Shown: piece after piece, positions 54,027-63,315 of the stretch
Layout: every line of letters begins with the position of its first letter
How positions within the stretch are numbered: the stretch's first letter is position 1
Assembly: GCF_024372745.1 (NCBI RefSeq)
Contig: NZ_VOTZ01000007.1
Coordinates: 1 to 64,000 of the forward strand
Reading direction: 5' to 3'
Source of the DNA: Methanocalculus taiwanensis
GTDB taxonomy: Archaea; Halobacteriota; Methanomicrobia; Methanomicrobiales; Methanocorpusculaceae
Length of the DNA stretch: 64,000 bases
Notes under the pieces: model-generated
Seen by the model: only the letters and a program-made list of their open reading frames with translations
What the model was told of the DNA's origin: nothing
The model's database searches: none
Program-made: the position numbers and the translations under genes

Positions 54027-55199
54027 TTATTTTGCATTTTTCGCTGCAATCGTCTTTGCGAGCTCTTTTAGCGCAGCAATGTCTTTTTCAGTGGGGTGGC
54101 CTTTGATGTAGACCGGCTCTATGACCTCGCATTTCAGCGGGGCGATGATTTCCGCGATCTGTTTTACGGCCTTTCCTCCCCAGCCAAATGAACCGATGAC
54201 CGTTGCATACTGTGCTTTTGGTTTGATAGCTGCTGCGAGGTATGCTGCATAGATCGCAAGCGGGTGAGCACCGAAGAGAACTGTCGGGGTGGCAACGATG
54301 ATTGTCTTTGCTTCAACGAGGCTCATTGCCAGAAGCCCGATGTCAGTTTCCGGGAGATTGAACCGTTCTATATCCACTCCCTCGGCGATAAGGGCGTTTG
54401 AAAGGATATCCACCATCTTCTTTGTGCTCCCGTGCATCGAGACATACGCGATCACTGCCGTGTTCTTCGGCTCCCCAGTTGCCCATTGCCGATAGTATCC
54501 CATGATCAGATCAGGGTTGTTATAGAGGGGGCCATGGCTTGGGGCGATGATCTCAACATTGAGGCTCTCGATTTTATCAAGGTATGCTGGTATGCTGCCT
54601 GCAAAGGGCATCATGATCTCGGCATAGTAGCGTTTTGCGGATTCATACAGCCGCTCGGGATCATTGATATAGAGATCTGAAGCCGCTATGTGAGAGCCGA
54701 GGAAGTCGCAGGTGAAGATGATCTGATCTTCTGCGATATAGGTAAACATGGTATCCGGCCAGTGGACCCAGGGGGCATGGAAGAACTGCATCGTCTTTCC
54801 GCCAAGATCAACAGTTTCATTGTCTTCAACAACCCTGATCCTCCCCTCATCAATGCCGAAAAACTCAATTAACAGCTCTTTTGCCTTGGGGCTTGTCAGG
54901 ACGAGTGCAGACGGATACAGTTCAAGCAGGAGCGGGAGGCAGCCGGTGTGATCCTGTTCGGCATGGTGGACGACAATATAGTCGATCACATCAGCCTTGG
55001 CGGCCATCAGGTTTGTAACCAGCTCCATCTCCTTCGTCTCGCTCACGGCATCGAGAAGGGCAGTTTTATCGCTTCCTTTGACAAGGTACGAGTTGTAGCT
55101 TGTTCCTTTTGGCGTGGGAATCAGGGAGTCGAAGAGCCGCAGATCCCAGTCGATTGCTCCGACCCACGAGATTCCATCTTTGATGGTTCGGACTACCAT
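54027..55199 (-). CDS. fprA: F420H2 oxidase/flavodiiron protein FprA
   Basis: A 390-residue protein: a metallo-beta-lactamase diiron part (HHAEQDHTG, about 79) and a C-terminal flavodoxin (YVSMHGSTKKMVDIL, about 250). Methanogen FprA reduces O2 to water with F420H2. The ATG is preceded by CAGGAGTGA and follows rubredoxin by 6 bases. Confidence 0.93.
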   Translation of the reverse strand: MVVRTIKDGISWVGAIDWDLRLFDSLIPTPKGTSYNSYLVKGSDKTALLDAVSETKEMELVTNLMAAKADVIDYIVVHHAEQDHTGCLPLLLELYPSALVLTSPKAKELLIEFFGIDEGRIRVVEDNETVDLGGKTMQFFHAPWVHWPDTMFTYIAEDQIIFTCDFLGSHIAASDLYINDPERLYESAKRYYAEIMMPFAGSIPAYLDKIESLNVEIIAPSHGPLYNNPDLIMGYYRQWATGEPKNTAVIAYVSMHGSTKKMVDILSNALIAEGVDIERFNLPETDIGLLAMSLVEAKTIIVATPTVLFGAHPLAIYAAYLAAAIKPKAQYATVIGSFGWGGKAVKQIAEIIAPLKCEVIEPVYIKGHPTEKDIAALKELAKTIAAKNAK

Positions 55200-55205
55200 T
55201 CTATT

Positions 55206-55343
55206 TCACTCCTGCTTTGCAAAGAGGGCTTTGCGTGCTGCACAGACCGGGCAGACCCAGTTTTCGGGGAGTTCCTCGAATTTTGTTGTTTCTTTCTCAT
55301 CATTGTGAATATGTCCGCAGATTGTGCATTTCCATGTGCTCAT
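55206..55343 (-). CDS. Rubredoxin
   Basis: A 45-residue protein beginning MSTWKCTICGHIHNDEKE with the two C-x2-C iron ligands (CTIC and CPVC, residues 6-9 and 33-36), as in short archaeal rubredoxin-like proteins. It transfers electrons, likely to FprA and Dfx. GGAGG lies 8 bases before the ATG. It is short and easily missed. Confidence 0.9.
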   Translation of the reverse strand: MSTWKCTICGHIHNDEKETTKFEELPENWVCPVCAARKALFAKQE

Positions 55344-55468
55344 TTGTGTATTCCTCCTTTGCTATCTCAATTGGCAAAACAGTGGATAATGGTTTTGATT
55401 GTATCATTCCCTCTTCTGTTTTAACAACCCTGCCATAATTCTCATGGCTTCCGGAAAAAGGCTCAATC

Positions 55469-55966
55469 ATGAAGAAAGAACAACTTCGTATTGGGGCTTC
55501 CACCACGTATTTCTTTGATCAGGCACCATCTCCCTGTATGACTGCTCCAGATGATGCATACGAGTTCTTCAGGGGGGATCATTTCGCCCGGGAGAATGGT
55601 CTAGAACTCATAGATGCCGGGCCCGGCCGGGCTGTCGTATCCATGCAGATCCAGAAGCGGCATAAAAACAGCCATGGCACCGTCCACGGAGGTGCGCTCT
55701 TTACGCTTGCAGATTGTGCTTTTGCCCTTGCCTCCAATTCAGATGGCGTTTTGGCAGCAGCGATCAATGCCTCCATCTCCTATCTTACTGCTGCACGGGA
55801 AGGCACCCTTACCGCGGTTGCAGAGGAGTTTGCGAAAAATCCAAAGCTCGCTTCATACACCGTCATCATCACTGATGAGAACAATGCCCGGATAGCAATT
55901 TTCCAGGGAATGGTCTACCGGAAACAACCATGGGATAATGAAGATAACAAAAGGGTGAGAGCCTAA
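55469..55966 (+). CDS. PaaI-type hotdog thioesterase
   Basis: A 165-residue hotdog protein with the PaaI catalytic word NSHGTVHGGALFTLADCAFALASN (cited in part: SHGTVHGGALFTLADCA). Asn/Asp/Gly-rich loop intact. Start ATG 55469; ATG 55538 would trim 23 poorly conserved residues. Convergent overlap of 4 bases with the CGGC gene. Confidence 0.85.
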   Translation: MKKEQLRIGASTTYFFDQAPSPCMTAPDDAYEFFRGDHFARENGLELIDAGPGRAVVSMQIQKRHKNSHGTVHGGALFTLADCAFALASNSDGVLAAAINASISYLTAAREGTLTAVAEEFAKNPKLASYTVIITDENNARIAIFQGMVYRKQPWDNEDNKRVRA

Positions 55967-56410
55967 TCGTAGGCCTTCCTTGTCTCCTCGTCTGATAATG
56001 CAAAAGCGATCAGCTCCTGCCAGAGCCTGGAATCCCAGGTCTTGAGCGATGTGTGGGTCGTGAGGTAATTCTCAGGTATTGGGTGTGTACCGACAACCAC
56101 ATCCATGTTGTACTTCTCCCTGATGAATTCAGAAAAGTACCTGATCCGGGGGCATGGCGGATAGCCGACAAGCATTCCTGTTGCAAGATGAATCACCGAA
56201 ACGCCATTCTTCTTCATCTCCATTGGAGCATACTCGATATTTCCACCCGGACATCCTCCGCAGCTTGCATATCCGGCAATCTCCACGTCCTTATCTTCAT
56301 ACACAGAAAATGCCCCCTCCCTGTTATGAAGGGATCTCAGGCATTTCCCCCCCGGCACAACTCCGGTAGCGGTCGCAGATAATTATCCCGATTTTTATTG
56401 GGTCGGTCAT
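55963..56410 (-). pseudogene. CGGC-domain protein with frameshift at a G7 run
   Basis: From ATG 56410 the frame reads TDPIKIGIIICDRYRSCAGG, then breaks at G7 (56347-56353). In the shifted frame it continues KCLRSLHNREGAF and the family signature ASCGGCPGGNIEYAP to the stop. With six G's the family N-terminus is whole. The CGGC domain (Pfam 'CGGC') is thought to bind metal or iron-sulfur. Either a sequencing error or slippage. Confidence 0.8.
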
Positions 56411-56638
56411 AATACTCTAATAGTCACCCGCATATGCCAATAGGCTGACGGTGCAACCGGTTCCAAACCGGTATATCCCCTCTCATTATCAACCCCCCTG
56501 ACAAGAAATCCAAATATAAAAAGTATCTCAATATCCGGATCCCGCCACTTGGGATCCTGTGTATCGCAGCAGTCTTCGAAGAGAACTCCTGGATCTTTGA
56601 TGTGAATATGCCGATTGCAACGTGTTGCGAAGAACCGG

Positions 56639-58222
56639 CTACAGGCGGGATCCGATTACCATAACGATGATTCCCAAGGAGGCGAGGAGCAGGCCGTACC
56701 CCGGCATGAAATGGTTCCCGAGGATCCCGCCTGCAAAGCCAAGCAGGATCCCGGAGAGGACGATGAGCGTTCCGGCACCTGTTCTCCCCTCGTTTGCCCG
56801 GGTGCCTTCAGGCCCGACAATATCTGACCAGTACAGACCCCATGCCTTGATCCGGGGGTATAATACCAGGTATAATGGCAGGCTTAGCAGGAAGATGGGT
56901 AAGAGATTATTGACGAGAAGAACTGGCCCGAGGAGAGAGAAGGGCAGCAGGCCGAGGAGCTGAAAACCCCATGCAATGATAAGTGCACAGGCAATTGATC
57001 CAAGAACGGCGAGGAGAAAGAAATTCAGCGTTTTCCTCATCGAATTGATCTGGCAGGGAGCCGGATCATCTCCTCGCAGAAGCCATGTCCTCTTCCAGAG
57101 ATGGTACATGATCCATGCCATTGCAAGATTCCCAAAGAATCCAAAGAACGTTCCGGGCCCAAATGTCCCGAAGAGATCACTGATCACCACTCCAAGGCCG
57201 ACTCCCCATGCTCCAGCCGGCCCAAACAACAAGCCCAGTACGGGTACAAGGGCATTGGCCGGCCGCAGATCCACCACTCCCGGTATCAGGACCACACCCT
57301 TGAATGGAATGACCACTGCGGCATAGAGTGCAGCAGAGAACGCAGTCAGAACCACCATCCGGGTATTTCCCCAGAGGTACCTGCTGTTTCTTCCAAGTAC
57401 TGACAATCGTGCCATCCCGATGAAGATCAGAAAGAGGATAGTAAGTGTCAGGAATACCCGGATATCGGTTGAGAAGGGTGCAGTATTGATGAGCAAAGCC
57501 CCGATGACGACAAGGATCGAAGCGATCAAAAATACGATATCCCCTGCCATGATCCTGGTTGTAAGGAATGAACTCCGGCTACTCTCCGGGTCATATCCCC
57601 TTGATTCGAGGGCCATGGCAAAATGGTGCGTATTCCGTATCATCGAGACGATGGCAGGAATTATGATCATGATCTGTTTTTTGATCCGCTCCCGAATTGA
57701 ACCGCTTCTGAGATCGAGGCCCCGCGACTGCTGTGCCTGTGAGATGGTATGGGCATTATGAAGGACTAGGGGGAGCATCCGGACAGCTGTTGAGAATGAA
57801 AAGGCAATCGGCCGTGGAATGCCAAGCTTCTCCATCCCGATCACCATCTCCTCTGTCCGTGTCGTGCTTATCCAGATAATCCCGGAAAGGATCATGATCA
57901 GAAGCTTGATTCCTGTCAGAAATCCAAAGAGGAGTCCGGTGGAACTGATCATCCCATAAATGAGATCCTCCCGTGTGGCAATCCCCCACATGAGAGAGGA
58001 CATGATGATTATGATCACGAGTACGGGAGCAAAACGGATCAGGTTTCTTCCGATTCCCGCACTCATTCCAACCAGCAGAAGAATCCCCACAAGAAAGAGG
58101 AGGGGAAGCAGTTCATCCTCGACAAGCGCGATGAAGACCATGCCGAAGACGCTGAAGATCTTCACCCTCGGATCGATCCGATGCATCCATGTATGCCTCT
58201 CAAGATAGAGGGAGATGTTCAT
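56639..58222 (-). CDS. ECF transporter T-component fused to S-component-like domain
   Basis: Residues 1-265 are an EcfT/CbiQ transmembrane protein: the coupling motifs (ISQAQQSRGLDLR and MALESRGYDPE, the A-x2-S-R-G pair) are present. Residues ~290-480 form a second membrane unit with LRPANALVPVLGLLFGPAGAWGVG and DLFGTFGPGTFFGFFGNL, like ECF S-components. The end has two more helices. Substrate unknown. It overlaps the ATPase gene by 4 bases. Confidence 0.82.
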   Translation of the reverse strand: MNISLYLERHTWMHRIDPRVKIFSVFGMVFIALVEDELLPLLFLVGILLLVGMSAGIGRNLIRFAPVLVIIIIMSSLMWGIATREDLIYGMISSTGLLFGFLTGIKLLIMILSGIIWISTTRTEEMVIGMEKLGIPRPIAFSFSTAVRMLPLVLHNAHTISQAQQSRGLDLRSGSIRERIKKQIMIIIPAIVSMIRNTHHFAMALESRGYDPESSRSSFLTTRIMAGDIVFLIASILVVIGALLINTAPFSTDIRVFLTLTILFLIFIGMARLSVLGRNSRYLWGNTRMVVLTAFSAALYAAVVIPFKGVVLIPGVVDLRPANALVPVLGLLFGPAGAWGVGLGVVISDLFGTFGPGTFFGFFGNLAMAWIMYHLWKRTWLLRGDDPAPCQINSMRKTLNFFLLAVLGSIACALIIAWGFQLLGLLPFSLLGPVLLVNNLLPIFLLSLPLYLVLYPRIKAWGLYWSDIVGPEGTRANEGRTGAGTLIVLSGILLGFAGGILGNHFMPGYGLLLASLGIIVMVIGSRL

Positions 58223-59952
58223 GCCCCATCCCTCCGCCGCGTGCAGGCAGCCATCTCATCAACCGTGCAGATCGGATACCCTATTTTTGTTGAGAATTCG
58301 GTTATCTGTGGGGCTTTCATGGAGTTTTCCGCGAGCAGTGGTGGGTTCGATAAGATCGTCCGTGGCGTCCCGTCGGCGATGATCTCCCCGTCCCTGAGAA
58401 GAACAACCCGGTGCATATACTCTGCCAGAACCCACATCGCATGCGTGATGATGATGATCGTGTGCCCCTTTTGGTTCAGATCAGCAACAAGCTCCATCAT
58501 CCTGACCTGATCCTGGTAGTCGAGCCCGGTTGTCGGCTCGTCAAGGATGATTATATCCGGCTGTATCGCCAGGACTGAGGCAACCGCAACCCGCTGCCTG
58601 TCTCCCCTGGGAAGCGAGAAGGGATCGTAATCCTCCTTTCCCTCCATGCCCACGGCAAGAAGGGCTTCTGCAACTCTCAGGGAGACCTGATCCGGTGAAA
58701 ACCCGTGGAGCCTGACCCCGTATGCGACCTCCTCAAAGACTGTATCCGAGAAGATCTGGTGATCAGGATTCTGGAAGACATACCCGATCACCCTGCTGAG
58801 ATCGTGGATTGAATGGTGTTGGGTATCCATGCCTGCAACCGTCACCGAGCCTGAATCCGGGTGGATCAGCCCGGCGAGCAGCCTCGATACCGTGGTCTTT
58901 CCGGAGCCGTTTGCCCCTGCTATCGCAAGGCACTCCTGCCGCCGGATGGTGAGATTGAGGTTTCGGATCACCAGGTTATCCTCATATCCGAAGCTCACTC
59001 CCCGGATCGAGATGATCTCGGGGCCATAGCGTTGGGTGCGTATGCTATCGGCCTTGATGATCTCCTGATAGCGGCTTGTATCGATCTCAAGATCGCTTGC
59101 ATGAAAGAGTGATACTGCATCAGGGACCGAGAGGAGCTGTTTGCTGCTCTCGATCCCAAGTGCTGCAAAGTATTCGCAGACCGGGAGGGGCCGGAGCCCG
59201 AGCTGCTGAAAGAGCGATATATCCTTCATTACTGCCTTGGGTGGGCCGTCTGCGATGATTGTCCCTTTATCCATGAGAATGAGCCGATCGAGAGCGGCCA
59301 TCTCCTCGGTCTCCTGCTCAATGATGATCCCGTTCTGAATGGCCTCTTCACCAGGGGCATGATGCTGGCTCCTGCAGAGCGATCGAATGAGTGAAAATAC
59401 CTCCTCCTTTCCGGCAGGGTCGAGGTCGGTTGTCGGTTCGTCGAAACAGAGTATCTCCGGGTTCAGGGCAAGGACAGAACCGATCACCAGCCGCTGTTTC
59501 TGCCCTCCGGAGAGGGATCCCGGCGGCCGTTTTGAGAATCCTGAAAGGCCAATGATTGCTTCGATCTCCCGGACCCGCCTTCGCATGCTCTCCGGGTCAA
59601 CTCCCCGGTTCTCCATTGCAAAGGCGATCTCAAGCTCTACGGTGGATGAGAAGAGCTGTGATTCAAAGTCCTGGAATACGATCCCGATGGTATCTGCCAT
59701 GGTACGGGGAGAGGCCGTGATCGGGTTTTGTGCTCCGACGGTGATAGTCCCGGAATGCGTGCCGTGGATAAAATCGGGGATCAGGCCGCCCAGGGCAAAG
59801 ACGAGTGTTGACTTTCCTGCCCCGGCGGGACCCATGATCCCGACGACCTCTCCCTTTGGGATCTCAAGGTGTATACCTTTGAGCACCGGTCCGGTTGAAG
59901 AAGGGTATCTGAATGAGAAATCAAAAAGGGTGATGGGGGTGCTCCTGTCCAC
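58219..59952 (-). CDS. ECF transporter double ATPase (EcfA-EcfA' fusion)
   Basis: Two ABC domains in one chain: Walker A GPAGAGKST (about 38) with LSGGQKQR and CFDEPTTDLD, then Walker A GANGSGKTT (about 349), a less canonical signature FSLPRGDRQR (about 475) and ILDEPTTGLD. The second signature lacks the usual LSGG. With the T-S fusion downstream it makes a complete two-gene energy-coupling factor transporter. Confidence 0.88.
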   Translation of the reverse strand: MDRSTPITLFDFSFRYPSSTGPVLKGIHLEIPKGEVVGIMGPAGAGKSTLVFALGGLIPDFIHGTHSGTITVGAQNPITASPRTMADTIGIVFQDFESQLFSSTVELEIAFAMENRGVDPESMRRRVREIEAIIGLSGFSKRPPGSLSGGQKQRLVIGSVLALNPEILCFDEPTTDLDPAGKEEVFSLIRSLCRSQHHAPGEEAIQNGIIIEQETEEMAALDRLILMDKGTIIADGPPKAVMKDISLFQQLGLRPLPVCEYFAALGIESSKQLLSVPDAVSLFHASDLEIDTSRYQEIIKADSIRTQRYGPEIISIRGVSFGYEDNLVIRNLNLTIRRQECLAIAGANGSGKTTVSRLLAGLIHPDSGSVTVAGMDTQHHSIHDLSRVIGYVFQNPDHQIFSDTVFEEVAYGVRLHGFSPDQVSLRVAEALLAVGMEGKEDYDPFSLPRGDRQRVAVASVLAIQPDIIILDEPTTGLDYQDQVRMMELVADLNQKGHTIIIITHAMWVLAEYMHRVVLLRDGEIIADGTPRTILSNPPLLAENSMKAPQITEFSTKIGYPICTVDEMAACTRRRDGA

Positions 59953-59991
59953 ATGATCTATCTCATGGGTGTTAATAATAAGCCTATCTGG

Positions 59992-62900
59992 TCACCCTTC
60001 GCCCTTCATATCGCAGAGTGCCCCATACGCACACCACTGGCACCGCTGGTAATCCGGTTGGGCCGGGAAGTCGCCTGCCTGGATCAGGTTGAGCATCTCC
60101 TCAAGGCTCTCGCTGAATGCCCGGATACTCTCTTCGGTTGGGTGGTAGTCGATGATCCGGTTGTCTGCGAGATAGAAGAGCGAGGCCCGTTTTGGCAGTT
60201 CTCCAAAGAGCTCCCTGATCGCCATTGCGTAAATGTTCAGCTGGATGTTCTCGGGAACGCTCTTCTTTGTCATGCCTGAAGGTGACTTCCCGGACTTGAA
60301 GTCGATCACCACGTAGCCGCCGTCCGGGGTCTGCTCGATCCGATCGATATAGCCGTGTATCTCTCGTCCGGCGAAGGAGAAGGCAAACCACTTCTCAGGG
60401 GCGATGATGGTATTCTTGTTTCTCTTCTGCCATTCCAGATAGGTCATGAGGAGATCCAGGGCTGATGCCTTATTCTGCTCCGCCTGCGTCTTTGACTCGA
60501 ACTGATCAGGCGTCCAGTGCTTCTCAAGCAGCAATTCTACCTGCTCCTCTGCCGGCTGCTCCGGGTCGAGGTTCTCGATGACGGCATGGATGCCGATCCC
60601 TTTTGCAGCTGCCGGTGCCGGGCCGGGAGGCTCTGCAATCTTCAGGATGTGCCTGAACCTGAACTGGAGCGGGCAGTCTTTGTACTGTTGCAGCTTTGAG
60701 TACGAGAACGCCATCGTCTCCGGGACCACTGCCTGTTCCGGGGGTCTCCCGATGATCTCGGTGATCGGCATCTCGGTAGAGGCGGCCTGGATGAATGCGT
60801 ACCGATCAAACTCCTCTCTTCCCTCTTCTGAATAGCTTCGGATCCTCTCGAGCGTCACCAGATCCTGGAGTGCGGTTCCAAGCCGCATCTCAGCAATCGC
60901 CCTGATCGCCTGCTCCTGGAGCCGGGTGCGTGCCTCTCCGGCAGGAGTTTCCTCAGGTAAGGGGAGATCGATATTCCGTGCCGGCGGCTCGACCAGCGTG
61001 ATCAGCGGGTTCTCCCGGAACGAGAGCTCCTCAAGGAAAGGTGAGGGTTTTGTCTCCAGCTTGTTCTTCCCATACCATTTCGCATAGGTAAGGTACAGCC
61101 GCTCCTCGGCCCGTGTCATCGCGACAAAGAGGAGCCGCCGTTCCTCCTGGGTGAAGAGCGCTTTCTCGTCCTCGCCTGCCCGGAGCCCTTTGGCGAGATC
61201 TGATGGAACCACGAACTGCTTCTCCCGGTAATTTAGGGGGAACTTCCTCTGGGCGAGATCGACGACAAAGACGACCGGGAACTCTTTTCCCTTGCTCTTG
61301 TGGATGGTGAGGATCCTGACGGAATCGGCCTCCTCCCGCTCCTCGATCTCTACAGAGAAGTCAGAGAAGTACTGGAGGTACTCAAGGAACCCGCCGATAG
61401 TGGCATCACGGGTGATCTGGTCGTACTCCTGTGTGATCTCAAGGAATCTGGCAAGGTACTGCCGGGTCATGGCAGCCTCATCATAGAGGGCGGACCGGTA
61501 GAGCCCTGATGCCTGCATCATTACGAAATGGATGAGTGCCGGGAGCGCCTGCCTCTCTTTCTCCTCGATGAAGTGGCTGAGCATCCCGATGATCTCTCTG
61601 ATCTTTTGGGCATGCTCCGGGACAACGGCTTGTGCATCCAGCATCGTTTCGAATACATGGTCATTGCCGGGATCGGATCTCCCTGCTGCCACGGTATTGA
61701 TCGCCTGCACAACGGTCTCGGGGATGGAGCAGAGCTTCATGATCCGGTTGAGTGCGATTCCTGCGATCAAGGGGTTGTTGATGATCTGCAGGTATGCGAG
61801 CATATCACGGATCACTGGCAGCCGCAGGAAATCGACATCTGCCTGGTAGATGCAGGGAATATTGTGCCGTTTCAGGGCAGCCTGGAACTTTGCCCCATCC
61901 TTCCTGCTCCGGCAGAGTATCGCACAATCCCGGTACCTAAGCGGCCGTGCCGGCTCGCCGCCCCGTGGAGGGAGCGGGGTTCCCACGAGCCGCCCGATCT
62001 CTGCCGCAACATATTCTGCTTCCCCCTCCTCGTTTCCGCAGGCTGCTGCCACAACCGGCTCTCCTGCCGGCTTCTTTGAGATGAGCTCCTTCTGCTGCCG
62101 GTTCGGCGCCCTCTGCATCAGCTGGAAGGCGAGCTGAAGGACTGCCGGAGGGTTTCTGTAGTTCTCGTCAAGCAGAACCTCCGCATGCTCCTTTGCCCAC
62201 TCCCGGAAGTCCCGGATGTTTGTCAGGTATGCTCCCCTGAACCGGTAGATGGTCTGGTCATCGTCTCCGACGACGCAGAGGTGATCGCCTGCGAGGAGCT
62301 TGATGAGCTCGAGCTGGGCGAAGTTCGTATCCTGGAACTCGTCGACGAGGATGTAGGGGAAGCGGTTCTTATACAGGCTCTGGATTCCCGGATTGTTCCG
62401 GAGGAGACTCACAGCTCCGAAGATCATGTCATCGAAGTCGATGAGGTGCTCGTCCTGCTTGTACTGCTCATAGGCCCTGTAGACCTTCAGGAGGTCAGTG
62501 AGCTTGTTCAGGTAATCCCGCTCCTCGTCTGTCATTTCTGTCTGTTGTTTTCCCTTCAGGTACACATCAAGCATCTCAGGGGTGATCAGCTCGTCCCGGA
62601 ATGCGCTGATGCCGTCGATGATCGCGGTGATGATGTCTGAAGAGTTGTTTCCGATCCGGATATACTCAAAGCCGAACGTATCGATGTTCCGGAGTCCCCA
62701 GACGAGCACATTGGTCCGGCTGATGATCCCGTTTGCAATAGAGATCCCGCTTGTGAGCATATTCTCACGGAGCATCTCAAGGCAGAAGGAGTGGAAGGTG
62801 TGGATCCCGATATCCTGGTGCGGCCGCAGCGCCTCGATCCGCTCGCTCATCTCGGCTGCAGCTTTCTCAGAGAAGGTGAGGGCAAGGATATTCTGAGGGG

Positions 62901-63030
62901 ATACTCCCTGGTCAAGCAAATGGAGGATCTTCTCGACGATCACCTTCGTCTTGCCAGACCCGGGGCCGGCAAGCACGAGCTGGAAGCCGCTGCCGGTGAC
63001 GGCTTTCTCCTGTGAGGGATTGAGGGGCAT
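59992..63030 (-). CDS. UvrD-family helicase with C-terminal PD-(D/E)XK iron-sulfur nuclease
   Basis: A 1012-residue protein. Helicase motifs: Walker A LAGPGSGKTK (about 16), DEFQDT, GDDDQTIYRFRGA (motif III/IV region), FPVVFVVDLAQRKFP, VAMTRAEERLYLTY. The C-terminal ~250 residues (YSKLQQYKDCPLQFRF; GYIDRIEQTPDGGYVVIDFKSG with the PD-ExK D and DFK) end in CQWCAYGALC, so with CPLQF four cysteines could hold a 4Fe-4S cluster, as in AddB/Cas4. A repair or end-processing enzyme. Confidence 0.9.
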   Translation of the reverse strand: MPLNPSQEKAVTGSGFQLVLAGPGSGKTKVIVEKILHLLDQGVSPQNILALTFSEKAAAEMSERIEALRPHQDIGIHTFHSFCLEMLRENMLTSGISIANGIISRTNVLVWGLRNIDTFGFEYIRIGNNSSDIITAIIDGISAFRDELITPEMLDVYLKGKQQTEMTDEERDYLNKLTDLLKVYRAYEQYKQDEHLIDFDDMIFGAVSLLRNNPGIQSLYKNRFPYILVDEFQDTNFAQLELIKLLAGDHLCVVGDDDQTIYRFRGAYLTNIRDFREWAKEHAEVLLDENYRNPPAVLQLAFQLMQRAPNRQQKELISKKPAGEPVVAAACGNEEGEAEYVAAEIGRLVGTPLPPRGGEPARPLRYRDCAILCRSRKDGAKFQAALKRHNIPCIYQADVDFLRLPVIRDMLAYLQIINNPLIAGIALNRIMKLCSIPETVVQAINTVAAGRSDPGNDHVFETMLDAQAVVPEHAQKIREIIGMLSHFIEEKERQALPALIHFVMMQASGLYRSALYDEAAMTRQYLARFLEITQEYDQITRDATIGGFLEYLQYFSDFSVEIEEREEADSVRILTIHKSKGKEFPVVFVVDLAQRKFPLNYREKQFVVPSDLAKGLRAGEDEKALFTQEERRLLFVAMTRAEERLYLTYAKWYGKNKLETKPSPFLEELSFRENPLITLVEPPARNIDLPLPEETPAGEARTRLQEQAIRAIAEMRLGTALQDLVTLERIRSYSEEGREEFDRYAFIQAASTEMPITEIIGRPPEQAVVPETMAFSYSKLQQYKDCPLQFRFRHILKIAEPPGPAPAAAKGIGIHAVIENLDPEQPAEEQVELLLEKHWTPDQFESKTQAEQNKASALDLLMTYLEWQKRNKNTIIAPEKWFAFSFAGREIHGYIDRIEQTPDGGYVVIDFKSGKSPSGMTKKSVPENIQLNIYAMAIRELFGELPKRASLFYLADNRIIDYHPTEESIRAFSESLEEMLNLIQAGDFPAQPDYQRCQWCAYGALCDMKGEG

Positions 63031-63315
63031 ACTGATTCACTGATTGGTCTCTGGCAGGAAAAAGGTGGCGGGGGAACAGGGGATTCATCAGGGCGGTGGA
63101 GAGGTATGGGCAGTCCGGAGAAAAAGATCATCTGTGAATATGAGTCCGAAGAGATTGAGACTGATGGCAGAACCATGCATATCATCTCCCATATGACTGG
63201 TTCAACCGGACTGCTCTCTTCTCCGGGTGGCTATTCTATTGGCCATACATGTTCACAGGAAAAACCGATTTGGGTAATTAGAAACTTTTTTAAGCGATTA
63301 AGAATACCTCTCCCC

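Noticed and set aside
56455-56480. Paired ACCGGT boxes as terminator
   Set aside because: ACCGGT is itself palindromic, spacing is too short for a stable stem, and no T-run follows.
63106-63315. Extended N-terminus of the C69 peptidase from ATG 63106
   Set aside because: The frame is open, but the residues are polar and precede a signal peptide; the catalytic cysteine must follow a cleaved signal, so the ATG at 63316 is preferred.
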